Source: an uncultured Eggerthellaceae bacterium (lineage in GTDB: Bacteria > Actinomycetota > Coriobacteriia > Coriobacteriales > Eggerthellaceae). From it: 64,000 bases of DNA. The stretch lies in assembly GCA_910588945.1 (NCBI GenBank), contig CAJUSF010000031.1:1-64000 (forward strand), in the 5' to 3' direction. The notes beneath the pieces were generated by a model. That model was not told where the DNA came from and searched no databases. It was given only the letters and a program-made list of their open reading frames with translations. Both the position numbers and the translations under genes were made by a program. Of the stretch, positions 13,765 through 22,794 are shown in pieces (positions within the stretch are counted from its first letter, which is position 1; each line of letters opens with the position of its first letter).

Positions 13765-13886
13765 GACATTGCTCCTTGTACTTTGCTGGCTTCTCATAAC
13801 GATAAAAAGTCTAGCGAAGAGTCTGCACCTAGACGCCTGCCTTGCACTCCCGAATTGTGTCGGTTCCCATTCGGTTGCGTTACTGT

Positions 13887-13930
13887 TAAAAGTGCTAAAA
13901 GTGCGAAAAGTGCGAAAACGCTAAAAACGC
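13887..13930. repeat. 9-bp tandem repeat at the end of the glyoxalase-nitroreductase gene
   Basis: About five units of TAAAAGTGC and variants (GAAAAGTGC, GAAAACGC, TAAAAACGC) run into the stop codon of the neighbouring minus-strand gene. The repeat covers its last codons, so its length could alter the C-terminus. Confidence 0.7.
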
Positions 13931-14835
13931 TCCTGATGCACCTTCGCTAGCAGGCTTTCATCGAAAATACGCGGGGCGCTTGGCGCTTCGGGCATGCCCA
14001 GCGATAGTATCGCCTCAAGCTGGAAGGGTTCAGGAATCTCCAATAAATCCGCAACAAAATCCTGCGTGGAGCGCCCATCAGCTGCCTTGCGCATGCGCCC
14101 TTGAATCCAGCAACTACCCACTCCTGACGCCGATGCTTCCAGATGCATGTTCGCCATAACGATGGAACAATCCTCTATCCAAGTGTCTGCCACATCAGGG
14201 TTGCCGACGACAATGATGGCCGCATTCGCGCCTTCAAGCATGGCAGAACCCGCATCACGACATTCGGAGAGCTTGTCAAGCGTCGCCCGATCACGCACGG
14301 TGATGAGCTCCCACGGTCTACGACCACGACCGGAAGCGGACACCAATCCAGCGCGGACGATTCTACTCAACAGGCTTTCCGGGATCTCCTCGTTGGAATA
14401 CTGCCGAACACTGCGTCGATCTGCCATACAAGCAAATACATCTACACCCGGCTGTGAAGCAAACTCGCTCTTCTCAGGCAAGATCTCGAGCCGGCAACCA
14501 TCGGGGTCCTCGATGAAGTAAAGTTCCATAGCTTCGTTTTCAAAGCAGATGCAGCCCATTTGCTCGTGGATCGCATGCGCCTGTTCATAATCGGGCACAG
14601 TGAAAGCGAGATGCGAATCACGACCACCGTTTTCGTAGGGCTCGGTGCGCCCCCGGTTCCACGTGAGTTCAAGCTGAAATCCTGCGGCGGTGTTTCCGAT
14701 AAAGACATTCATCCATGAACCGTCATCCGGCCCCATGCGGCGAATCTCACTCATTCCGAGTGCCTGCTCATAAAATGTGAGCGACTTTTCCAGATCGAGA
14801 ACGTGCAAACAGCGGTGAATGATTTTGCCTTCCAT
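13921..14835 (-). CDS. VOC (glyoxalase) - nitroreductase fusion protein
   Basis: A 304-residue two-domain protein. Residues 4-122 form a VOC/lactoylglutathione lyase-like domain (HRCLHVLDLEKSLTFYEQALGM, the strand FQLELTWNRG, HLAFTVPDYEQAHAIHEQMG, and FIEDPDGCRLEI with the metal-site Glu). Residues 135-304 form an FMN-dependent nitroreductase domain (MADRRSVRQYSNEEIPESLL, AGLVSASGRGRRPWELITV, GVGSCWIQ). Either domain alone is common; the fusion suggests that a toxic carbonyl or a conjugate is isomerised and then reduced by one polypeptide. Strong AAGGAG ribosome site. The gene stands alone. Confidence 0.8.
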   Translation of the reverse strand: MEGKIIHRCLHVLDLEKSLTFYEQALGMSEIRRMGPDDGSWMNVFIGNTAAGFQLELTWNRGRTEPYENGGRDSHLAFTVPDYEQAHAIHEQMGCICFENEAMELYFIEDPDGCRLEILPEKSEFASQPGVDVFACMADRRSVRQYSNEEIPESLLSRIVRAGLVSASGRGRRPWELITVRDRATLDKLSECRDAGSAMLEGANAAIIVVGNPDVADTWIEDCSIVMANMHLEASASGVGSCWIQGRMRKAADGRSTQDFVADLLEIPEPFQLEAILSLGMPEAPSAPRIFDESLLAKVHQERF

Positions 14836-15262
14836 AGGAGCTCCTTATATCAATATCTGGTTCAACTGTGGATGGTGTGGACTCGCCATCCTATACAGCG
14901 ACGTATTCTGTATAGCAACTGTAATCCAGAAGTCCACTATAGCCCAAATGGAGCGTCGGTGTGGCAAAGGCTTTCCAATCGAGCTTTTCCAATAAGGGCT
15001 TTCCAACAGAGACTTTCTACAGCGGATTTTCTTACATCTGGAAAACAGCTTGGTAATAACGCCGCTCGTTCGCATTTGCGCTATATCCGGCAGAATACAC
15101 TTGATAGCAAGGCAAGAATAGCAAAGAGGATGGGAGCAAGGCGAGAACAGACAAGGGAGCAAAGACGAGACGTGAATGCTTGAAATGCCCGACCATCCGA
15201 CCCCTGATCCTTGAACTTTTCAAACGAACTTGCTCGATGTATAAACGATAGAGGTGAAAAAT
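14836..15262. other. Intergenic DNA with small direct repeats
   Basis: No gene seen. There are three copies of a CTTTCCAA unit between about 14965 and 15012, and a purine-rich stretch with repeated GCAAGGCGAGAA/GCAAGGCAAGAA between about 15108 and 15170. Promoters for the flanking divergent genes must lie here. Confidence 0.5.
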
Positions 15263-15694
15263 ATGGATATCAACGTACTTTCAGCGTACCAAACAACGGC
15301 GCAAGACTTTTTTGATCGCCTCAAAGCATGGAACACCGATCTCGTTTTAGACGTTCGGCTCAAAAATACCAATCAGCTGGCGGGCTTCACAAAACAGGAA
15401 GACCTTGAGTACTTCACCCATGAGATCGTTCATGCGGAATATGTTCATGATGTGGAGTACTCACCGTCAAAAACCTTGCTTGACCAATATTTGGATCAAG
15501 GCTTGCCCTACGAACAATACTTCGCACAATACAAAACGGAGATGGAAGACCGAAACGCGATTTTTGACTTTTTCAAGAAATACGGAACTTACGCATCGAT
15601 CGCCATCGTGGGAACCGCCACGAAAAAACGTCGTTCTCATGCGGAAGAGTTGAAAATCCTGCTTGATGCCGCCATGGAGGCTAACGGAATGTGA
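15263..15694 (+). CDS. DUF488-family protein
   Basis: A 143-residue protein with the DUF488 pattern: VLDVRLKNTNQLAGF near the start, where DUF488 proteins carry the LxDVR motif, then LEYFTHEI and a C-terminal IVGTATKKRRSHAEEL in the place of the family's CxExxxxCHR segment. The usual Cys-rich motif is absent, so it is a divergent member. Function unknown; some relatives sit beside redox or heme genes. The ATG at 15263 follows GAGGTG; a GTG nine bases earlier is possible. Confidence 0.6.
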   Translation: MDINVLSAYQTTAQDFFDRLKAWNTDLVLDVRLKNTNQLAGFTKQEDLEYFTHEIVHAEYVHDVEYSPSKTLLDQYLDQGLPYEQYFAQYKTEMEDRNAIFDFFKKYGTYASIAIVGTATKKRRSHAEELKILLDAAMEANGM

Positions 15695-15887
15695 CTCTTT
15701 TTGGATGATGTCCGGTCGGGTGCGCGACACGTGTGCTTAGAGGATCTTAGTCGTAACAGGGCAGACAGCAGGAGAGGCGGCAGGAGAGATTACTGATTCG
15801 TAAGATAGCTAGGTGCCGGGAGTAAGGTATTGATTCAGATAGTATGATGTTTTCATTGATTGTCGAACATACAGCAGGGAGAACATC

Positions 15888-16559
15888 ATGAAGATCCTTT
15901 TGGTCGAAGACGATGCGTCCATTGTGAGCGCACTTTCCGATCTTCTTCAAAATGAAGGGTTTGCGGTCTGTTCATGCTCAACACAAAATGAAGCGTGTCA
16001 GCTACTCTCTGAGAGAAGTTTTGACATGGCGCTTCTGGACGTAACGCTTGCCCAGGGAAACGGTTTTGCGGTCTGTGCGGCCGCCAAAGAGGCAGCCCCT
16101 GAAATGCCGGTCATCTTTCTTACAGCATCTGATGATGAATACTCCACGGTGGCAGGCCTTGACATGGGCGCGGTCGACTACATCGCTAAGCCCTTCCGAG
16201 CTCGTGAGCTTGTCTCTCGTATTCGCAACGCTCTTCGTAAAAGCGGATCAGCCGATAGTGTGTTCACGATCGGTGATATCAAGATTGATGCATCATCAGC
16301 CGTTGTTATCAAGGCTGGTACCGAGATTTATCTATCGGCGCTGGAGTATCGTTTGCTGCTCTATTTCTTCCAACATAAGGGCAAGCTTGTGACGCGCGAG
16401 GCTCTGCGCGATGCCATCTGGGATACCGCAGGAGAATACGTTTCGGACAATGCGCTCAACGTTTACGTGAAGCGTCTTCGCGAGAAAGTGGAGGATGATC
16501 CGGCCGACCCCAAGATCATCGCCACCGTGCGTGGGCTCGGCTACAAAGTGGGTGAGTAG
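15888..16559 (+). CDS. OmpR-family response regulator
   Basis: A 223-residue two-domain regulator. The receiver (1-115) has the acidic pair VEDD at residues 7-9, phosphorylation site Asp51 in ALLDVTL and the conserved Lys in IAKPF. The winged-helix effector (about 125-223) has the ALEYRLLLYFFQHKG, ALRDAIWD and YVKRLREKVEDDP segments of the OmpR/PhoB type. Its stop codon overlaps the kinase start. With the ABC exporter behind the pair, it most likely controls the exporter in response to an envelope-acting compound, as in BceRS-BceAB or VraRS-like modules; that role is inferred. Confidence 0.9.
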   Translation: MKILLVEDDASIVSALSDLLQNEGFAVCSCSTQNEACQLLSERSFDMALLDVTLAQGNGFAVCAAAKEAAPEMPVIFLTASDDEYSTVAGLDMGAVDYIAKPFRARELVSRIRNALRKSGSADSVFTIGDIKIDASSAVVIKAGTEIYLSALEYRLLLYFFQHKGKLVTREALRDAIWDTAGEYVSDNALNVYVKRLREKVEDDPADPKIIATVRGLGYKVGE

Positions 16560-17568
16560 CGTGGGATCTTCTGCAACGCTGGCCCGTCAAGGCGCGGTGC
16601 TTGCCGCTATTATGGCTGCATTCGTGTGGGCGGCGCCAACCGATGCAAAGCTGTGGGTAGCAGCGGCCGGCGCAAGTGCGTTGGTGTTCTTCTTGCTTAT
16701 TTCGGTATTTCGACATGAACAGATAAAGCGCCTGAGTTTCGAAATCGATGAAGTGCTTCACAACGGCCGTCGTGTCGATTTTTCAGTCAGTCGCGAAGGC
16801 GATGTTGATGTGTTGTCTAACGAGCTTGCCAAGATGGTTGCGCGCCTGTCGAGAACAAGCGAGCAGCTTACCATTGAGCGCAATGCGCTTTCCGATTCGC
16901 TTGCAGATATCTCGCATCAGATTCGCACGCCGCTTACTGCAATAACTCTCATGCTTCCATCAATTGAGCGTGCGGAAGATCCTTGGGAGCGCAAGCATGC
17001 TCTGCGCAAACTTGAAGCAATGATCGAGCGCGTCTCATGGTTGGTTACCACGTTGCTGAAAATCGCCAAAATCGATGCAGGCGCTATGCATGTTGAGCGC
17101 AAGCAGGCATCTTGTTCTACTACGGTTAGGCGTGCGCTTGCTCCGCTCGAAGCGTCGGCTGACCTTCACGACATTCGACTTGATTTAGCACTCGATGAAA
17201 AAGCGAGTTTCATGGGCGATATGCTCTGGACTGCTGAGGCGGTCGAAAACATTGTAAAGAATTGCATCGAACATACGCCAGCAGGAGGTGCGATCAGTGT
17301 TGTTGCATGGGAAGATGTGCTGGCGACGACTATCAAGATTACTGATACCGGATCGGGAATCGAGCCTGAGGATTTAGCGCACGTGTTCGATCGTTTTTAT
17401 CGCGGCAAAGCAGATACGGAGGCTGGTGCGCGAGAATCCAGTGGATTTGGGATTGGTCTTTCGTTGGCACAAGCGCTTGTGTCGGCACAAGGCGGAACCA
17501 TCCGTGTTTCTAATGGCGATGCAGGTGGAGCGCGCTTTACGATCGCATTTCCGAAACTGGTGGTTTAG
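16552..17568 (+). CDS. Sensor histidine kinase, two-TM with short loop
   Basis: A 338-residue kinase. Two membrane helices lie near the N-terminus (about residues 10-28 and 33-53) with hardly any outside loop between them, the intramembrane-sensing plan of kinases that work with a BceAB-type transporter. A short linker follows, then the H-box DISHQIRTPLTA (His122), and N, G1 and G2 boxes (VKNCIEHT, DTGSGIEPED, SGFGIGLSLAQ). The GTG at 16552 overlaps the regulator stop codon; GTG 16561 is an alternative, and neither has a strong ribosome site. It should phosphorylate the preceding regulator. Confidence 0.85.
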   Translation: MSSVGSSATLARQGAVLAAIMAAFVWAAPTDAKLWVAAAGASALVFFLLISVFRHEQIKRLSFEIDEVLHNGRRVDFSVSREGDVDVLSNELAKMVARLSRTSEQLTIERNALSDSLADISHQIRTPLTAITLMLPSIERAEDPWERKHALRKLEAMIERVSWLVTTLLKIAKIDAGAMHVERKQASCSTTVRRALAPLEASADLHDIRLDLALDEKASFMGDMLWTAEAVENIVKNCIEHTPAGGAISVVAWEDVLATTIKITDTGSGIEPEDLAHVFDRFYRGKADTEAGARESSGFGIGLSLAQALVSAQGGTIRVSNGDAGGARFTIAFPKLVV

Positions 17569-17604
17569 TGCGGCGCTTCGGGATGTTTGGGATGTGCGGC
17601 TGTG

Positions 17605-17788
17605 CAAGCACTGTCTCGGTTCGTTATGGCGTTTTGTGGCGGGAGCGGGACAACATCACCCGTCCCCGTTGTCCTGTGTCCAAGCAATGTCTCGGTTCGG
17701 TATAGCGTTTCGTAGGGGGAGCGGGACAACATCACCCGTCCCCGTTGTCCCAAGGGGAGCGGGACAACATCACCCGTCCCCGTTGTCC
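17605..17788. repeat. REP-like tandem repeat array
   Basis: A 34-bp core, GGGAGCGGGACAACATCACC plus CGTCCCCGTTGTCC, is present three times at 17641-17674, 17717-17750 and 17755-17788, identical at every base I compared. Each core is a hairpin (GGGACAAC with GTTGTCC). The first two copies also share the preceding 36 bp (from 17605 and 17681), giving a 76-bp period, while the third follows after 38 bp. It fills the gap between kinase and ABC genes. The GGGACGG/GTCCC character is like the short dispersed repeats common in Coriobacteriia, but that is memory and not a search. Confidence 0.85.
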
Positions 17789-17904
17789 TGAATAGGCTTC
17801 ATGCGGTCATTACTATTACTATTATGTAATTTGCGCGTTATAGGCGGGTGAGATGGCTCATCCATACTTTATTCCAGCATAAAATTTGGGAGAAAGGTAG
17901 AGGC

Positions 17905-18588
17905 ATGGAGATTCTCAGTGTCAACCATCTGACAAAGATATACGGAGATGGGGAGACTGCCACCCGTGCGCTAGATGACGTGTCTTTTAGTGTCGAAGAA
18001 GGCGAGTTCATCGCCATAGTGGGCTCATCGGGCTCGGGAAAGTCGACGCTTTTGCATCTCATTGGTGGTGTGGATAGACCAACGTCGGGAACGGTGCTTC
18101 TTAACGGTAATGACGTTTATGCACGCTCCGATGAGCAGTTGGCGGTCTTTCGTCGTCGCGAAGTGGGACTGATTTATCAGTTCTACAATCTCGTTCCGGT
18201 GCTTAACGTGGTCGAAAACATGACGCTGCCTGTTGCGCTTGATGGACGCAAAATCAACACGGACAGACTTAACACTTTAATCGGGAGACTTTCTCTTCGC
18301 GGAAAGGAGGGAAGCCTTCCTCGGCAGCTTTCGGGTGGGCAACAGCAGCGCGTCGCTATCGGGCGCGCGCTCATAAATGCGCCTGCCGTCGTGTTGGCCG
18401 ATGAGCCGACCGGCAATCTCGACACCCACAACAGCTGCGAGATCATGCAGCTTCTTCGTGATTCGAACAAAGAGTTCGGTCAGACGATGATTGTGATCAC
18501 CCATGATGAGGAGATCGCTCTTGCAGCTGATCGCATCATCGCGATCGAAGATGGCCGCATCGTGCGAGATGAAAGGATCCGCCGATGA
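17905..18588 (+). CDS. ABC transporter ATP-binding protein (LolD/MacB/BceA type)
   Basis: A 227-residue ATPase. Walker A GSSGSGKST is at residues 40-48, the Q-loop reads IYQFYNLVP, the signature LSGGQQQR, Walker B VVLADEPTGNLD and the H-loop ITHDEE. The DEPTGNLDT form is typical of the MacB/LolD/BceA group that drives FtsX-type permeases. The ATG at 17905 follows GAGAAAGG. Its last bases overlap the permease start (ATGA), so the two are made together. It acts on the cytoplasmic side and probably powers mechanotransmission or extraction of peptides or lipids. Confidence 0.92.
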   Translation: MEILSVNHLTKIYGDGETATRALDDVSFSVEEGEFIAIVGSSGSGKSTLLHLIGGVDRPTSGTVLLNGNDVYARSDEQLAVFRRREVGLIYQFYNLVPVLNVVENMTLPVALDGRKINTDRLNTLIGRLSLRGKEGSLPRQLSGGQQQRVAIGRALINAPAVVLADEPTGNLDTHNSCEIMQLLRDSNKEFGQTMIVITHDEEIALAADRIIAIEDGRIVRDERIRR

Positions 18589-21572
18589 ACGCCATGACGA
18601 ATTTCACGGTGAAGTCGCTGCGTGCCAATCGCGTGCGCACGCTTGTCACCATCATCGGTGTTGCTCTTGCGGCTGCGCTTCTTACTGCGGTGATGAGCAC
18701 GTATACTTCGCTTACCGATTTTCTCTATCGAACCGAGGCGGCAACGAGTGGCACCTGGATGGCAAAGGTCGCCTCCGAGGACAACGATGCGCTCGCCTCC
18801 GATCTTGCTAATGCACAGAGCAACTTCAGCATTACAAATACCGCCCTTCTAAGCGATGTGGGATTTGCAGAGCTCACATCTGAGCAGCAGAATCACCTCG
18901 GGCGTTATCAGGCTATCAGGTCGTTTGAGGGAGATGTTGAAGAGGTATGCGGCATACGCGCAAGTGAAGGAAGGCTGCCTGAGAACAGCGGCGAGATTCT
19001 CCTGTACAACGCATGGAAAACGAGGGAGAAACTAGATATCGGCGATGAGATCACCTTTAATGTTGGACATCGCGTTGCGGTTCCAGTGAATGGGGACGAA
19101 GATGCTGTTATGACCCACGGTGAGCTGACGTTAGGCATCGAGACTGACGGAGATGATGAGACTATCATCACCTCAGGAACACCGCTTGATTCTTCCATCG
19201 GATATCTGGATGCCGAGGTGGATAACTCAACGTTTAATGAGAAGCTTGTTGATACTAACAAACAGACCTATACCGTAGTTGGCTTCTATAACCATATGGG
19301 ATATGGGCTCTACACAAGTGTCGGAGTGTCGGCGATCACGACAGGCGCTCCACAGGTTGCAGACTATACGGACGTATTTCTTGTAATGGATGATGTGCAA
19401 AATTCTGCCGAGGTGAAGGAGAAGGCAAAGGCTCTCTTCCCGAACGACCATATTGAATTGCATAGTGCGCTTTTGCGCTTCATGGGCATCAGCAGCGATA
19501 CATCGATTTGGACAACGTTTTATGGGCTTATCATCGTGTTGTCCGTGGTTATCATCTTGGCGTGTATCTCGCTTATTTTCAATGCGTTTGCCATATCGGT
19601 GGCCGAGCGTGCAAGCCAGTTTGGGCTGCTGTCTTCAATCGGCGCTACGAGAAGGCAGATACGCCGTGCGGTGGTGTTGGAGGCGCTTTTCGTTGCGCTT
19701 GTCGGAATCCCCTTAGGAATCCTGATAGGTATTGGAGGGTGCGCGGTAACTTTTGCCATACTAGGTCCTGCTATTTCTTATGTTGCAGGTGGAGGGGCGG
19801 TGCCATTCGAGCTATCAGTTGATTGGGTTGTTTTGGCTGTGGCGGTGATACTTACATTGGCTACGGTATTCCTGTCGGTTTGGATTCCGGCGCGCCGGGC
19901 GAGTACGGCAAACATCATCGATACTCTTAAAAGCTCGGGCGGGTCACGCGTGTCGAAGCGCGGCAAAAAGGCAGCAGCACGTGCGGCGAACCCAAAGAAA
20001 CTCTGGCGTTCAGGTGGCGTTGCGGGACGCGTGTTCGGTATGGGCGGCAAGCTGGCCAAGATCAATAGAACGCGCGGGGCAGTAAAGGGCAGGACCGCTG
20101 CTGTGTCTTTGGCCTTAGCTATCGTGCTTTTGATGACGGCAGGCTCCCTCAATGCATTTTTGGGGACGCTCGTGGGCGCTGTGACGGGCGGCTATGTTTC
20201 GGCGGGCGATGTATCGGTGTCGGCGCAATTTTCGTCGACCCAGTCGGCCTCCTATGAGGAGACTTTTGATTTGCCACTTACCGCAGAGGAACTCCTGCAA
20301 GTGCGCAATGAGCGATTCGTTTCGGAGGCTAAGGCGTTTGAAGGGGCATATGAGTATCTAGGTGAGACGCCAGGTGCCGATGGTCAGGGCTGGACACTCT
20401 CAAGCGTTCTACCGGTGATCGTGCCTCGCGAGATGGCGGGAAGTGCATTCAGCGATTCGAAAGATATATCGGGCGGTTTCATGAAAGACGGAAATTGCGC
20501 CACTATGGTTAATATGCAGTATGTCGATGATGCTGCCTTTGATGATTATGTTCGATCTCTAGGCGAAGACCCTGCTGTATATCATGATAAAGATCATCCG
20601 CGGGTGGTGGGAATATCGAAGGCATATGGAAACGATGGTTCAAGCTATCAGTTGCTTACAACATTGCAAAATACAGGCAATGTTGAAGCGATCGGCGGCG
20701 AGGTGTATATGAATCGCTATCCAGCTTTGCTTGGAGCACGCGAGGTTGTAACGACAAGTGGAAGAGATTCTGCCGATGCTCAGGTGTGGGATTTTGTTCC
20801 ATCGATTCCGCACGCCGATGATGAGGTTTATCAAAAGGAGCTAACCATGAAAGATGTCGAGTATGTGGGCATCGATCTTGAGGTGGCAAAGCTTGCCGAT
20901 GAACCGCCTGCTGTGGTAGGAGGAAACGGTTCCTCGATTATGTTTGTAGCTCCGATGTCTCTTGCATACGTGCAGGGATTCGGGATGGAGGCACCATATT
21001 TTGAAGCGCAGTTCAACGCTATAGACGGTGATCACGAACAACTCGCCGATGATCTTTCATCACGGGGTGGCGCGTATTTCCACGACGAGGCACCTTATGA
21101 GATGGCATTTTATACATACAACGATCGCATTGAGGAGCTAAGTACCACACAGATGCTTGCCACGATCGTGAATGTGTTTTGCCTGCTCTTTACGGTTATT
21201 CTGGCGTTGATCGCTATGGCAAATGTGTTCAACACAGTAACCAACTCACTTATTTTGCGCCGTCGCGAGTTTGCAGTGATGAAGTCGGTAGGATTGTCGA
21301 ATAGGCAGTTCCGTCGCATGATTATGGATGAATGCATGAGCTTTGGAATTGCAGGCCTTATTCCGGGGCTTGTTATTTCAGGAGGAATATCGTACCTGCT
21401 TTATGCAATCATAGGTCAGTCGATCGATGGACTCATATTCAATCTGCCATGGGGATATGTAGCGCTCGCCGTAGCAATGACGGTGGCAGCGATGGGGATA
21501 TCGGTGGCATATGGAATGCATCGTTGCAAGGCAGACAACGTTGTGGAGGCTTTGAGGTCTGATGGAATATAA
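18585..21572 (+). CDS. FtsX-like ABC transporter permease, 995 residues
   Basis: A large permease with an N-terminal membrane helix (about 18-38), a large extracytoplasmic domain (about 45-295), a block of three helices with the FtsX core (about 305-440), a basic cytoplasmic linker (SRVSKRGKKAAARAANPKK), another helix near 505-525, a second large outside domain (about 535-850) and a final FtsX block (about 860-985, IALIAMANVFNTVTNSLILRRREFAVMKSVGLS). This doubled FtsX arrangement with two big outside domains is seen in peptide- or lipid-handling exporters of Gram-positives. It overlaps the ATPase by 4 bp. With the upstream two-component system it probably forms a resistance or envelope-stress module. 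Confidence 0.88.
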   Translation: MNAMTNFTVKSLRANRVRTLVTIIGVALAAALLTAVMSTYTSLTDFLYRTEAATSGTWMAKVASEDNDALASDLANAQSNFSITNTALLSDVGFAELTSEQQNHLGRYQAIRSFEGDVEEVCGIRASEGRLPENSGEILLYNAWKTREKLDIGDEITFNVGHRVAVPVNGDEDAVMTHGELTLGIETDGDDETIITSGTPLDSSIGYLDAEVDNSTFNEKLVDTNKQTYTVVGFYNHMGYGLYTSVGVSAITTGAPQVADYTDVFLVMDDVQNSAEVKEKAKALFPNDHIELHSALLRFMGISSDTSIWTTFYGLIIVLSVVIILACISLIFNAFAISVAERASQFGLLSSIGATRRQIRRAVVLEALFVALVGIPLGILIGIGGCAVTFAILGPAISYVAGGGAVPFELSVDWVVLAVAVILTLATVFLSVWIPARRASTANIIDTLKSSGGSRVSKRGKKAAARAANPKKLWRSGGVAGRVFGMGGKLAKINRTRGAVKGRTAAVSLALAIVLLMTAGSLNAFLGTLVGAVTGGYVSAGDVSVSAQFSSTQSASYEETFDLPLTAEELLQVRNERFVSEAKAFEGAYEYLGETPGADGQGWTLSSVLPVIVPREMAGSAFSDSKDISGGFMKDGNCATMVNMQYVDDAAFDDYVRSLGEDPAVYHDKDHPRVVGISKAYGNDGSSYQLLTTLQNTGNVEAIGGEVYMNRYPALLGAREVVTTSGRDSADAQVWDFVPSIPHADDEVYQKELTMKDVEYVGIDLEVAKLADEPPAVVGGNGSSIMFVAPMSLAYVQGFGMEAPYFEAQFNAIDGDHEQLADDLSSRGGAYFHDEAPYEMAFYTYNDRIEELSTTQMLATIVNVFCLLFTVILALIAMANVFNTVTNSLILRRREFAVMKSVGLSNRQFRRMIMDECMSFGIAGLIPGLVISGGISYLLYAIIGQSIDGLIFNLPWGYVALAVAMTVAAMGISVAYGMHRCKADNVVEALRSDGI

Positions 21573-21629
21573 ATATCTCATCAGTTGACGCTGCGGTTCT
21601 GACCGGCATTTACCCTTGCCTCTTGTGGT

Positions 21630-22511
21630 CTACACCTCCCAGGACATAAATGCCCAAGTGGTATTGCGAGGTTCTTTGAGGCAAAGATGGCGGGAGTTCT
21701 TCCCGTCATCTTTGCTGTTTGAAGCTTCGACAAGATTTGCGTAAAGCCAGTCCTGAAGCTTCGAGATAGCATTTTCGCGGGGAATGCTTGTGCCTGCCTG
21801 TTCGATTGCGGCATCCAGCATGGAGGTGTACTTCTCAAGTGCTTGATCAAAACTTTCGAACAGGTCAGCTCGCTGCGTTTTGATGTAGTCAACTTTTGGA
21901 AAGTAACCCTCTCCTTGAAGAATTGCAAGCGCATAGACATCATCAAAGCTAGGACGTGTTTCTATCCCCACCTCACGGAGCGCGCGATCGTCGATCCTTG
22001 GAGAGGAATCGCATGAGAGCGTGATCGCAACGCGTCGCTTTGCGATCGAGCAGAGCTTCAAAAGCGCGCTTTGGATATCGTCTGTCGCGATCGAGCGCGA
22101 TGCTAGGCAGATATCGTAGCTTTTCGGCACTATTCCTGAGGCTAGCCAGTCATCTTCCCATGAAAGCTCTACGGTCTTGATGTTGTCCAGCCTCTCTTCC
22201 AAGGCGCGCTCTTTTAGCTTGTCGAGCATGCCCGATGAGAAGTCAGCCGCTAAAACACGATGTCCAGAAATTGCCAGCGGAATCGACAAATTGCCCGTTC
22301 CGCAACCCATGTCCATGACGCTCTCGCCCGGATGAATGTCTGCAAGTTTGAGAAAGCGATCTGTGTATGAGCCGGGCGTATCCTTATTCGTGAAGCTTTT
22401 CGCGCGTTCATTCCAGAAATTTGCATCGTGTTTTTGCTTGTGTAAGGCTTGCTTTGCCTTCCAAAGGTCGTTCCACTGTTTAGATGTGAGAGGAATAATG
22501 CTGTCGCCCAT
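21630..22511 (-). CDS. SAM-dependent methyltransferase
   Basis: A 293-residue class I methyltransferase. Motif I is VMDMGCGTGNLSIPLA (around residue 65), followed by VLAADFSSGMLDKL, then VELSWED and SYDICLASRSI in the acidic-loop and post-II positions. The N-terminal part (WNDLWKAKQALHKQKHDANFWNERA) matches methyltransferases often found near cobalamin, metal or molybdopterin genes in anaerobes. The substrate is not evident. Start at 22511 with AAGGAG. It is convergent with the permease, with a 57-bp gap. Confidence 0.82.
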   Translation of the reverse strand: MGDSIIPLTSKQWNDLWKAKQALHKQKHDANFWNERAKSFTNKDTPGSYTDRFLKLADIHPGESVMDMGCGTGNLSIPLAISGHRVLAADFSSGMLDKLKERALEERLDNIKTVELSWEDDWLASGIVPKSYDICLASRSIATDDIQSALLKLCSIAKRRVAITLSCDSSPRIDDRALREVGIETRPSFDDVYALAILQGEGYFPKVDYIKTQRADLFESFDQALEKYTSMLDAAIEQAGTSIPRENAISKLQDWLYANLVEASNSKDDGKNSRHLCLKEPRNTTWAFMSWEV

Positions 22512-22794
22512 AAAACGCTCCTTTGATGCGCATGCGTGTAGAGCTGCCTTGCGATTGATTATACACAGTTAAGTATAATATATCATTGAAGTCACATGAG
22601 TCTGTGGTTGGTATGCCATATGGCTGGTATAGCATATTTCAGCAAAGGCGCACCGAAAGGGTCGTTTCGATAAGCCACACATAGACGTTTGATGGATTAT
22701 CCTCGGTTGATATCGGGACACGACCGATATTGTTTACAAATCGTTGTAATATAGAGAATTAACGACATAATGCTTATGCTGCTGGGAGCATGAA

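Noticed and set aside
13246..13797. Longer MsrA start at 13797
   Set aside because: The upstream ATG has no ribosome site, and the family starts at the residue encoded at 13764.
17605..17788. Possible CRISPR array
   Set aside because: Only three cores with unequal spacing (76 and 38 bp) and shared flanks instead of unique spacers; no cas genes. It is a tandem palindromic repeat.
22614..22623. GCCATATGGC palindrome upstream of the hybrid kinase
   Set aside because: A single short palindrome without partner or position to a promoter is within chance.
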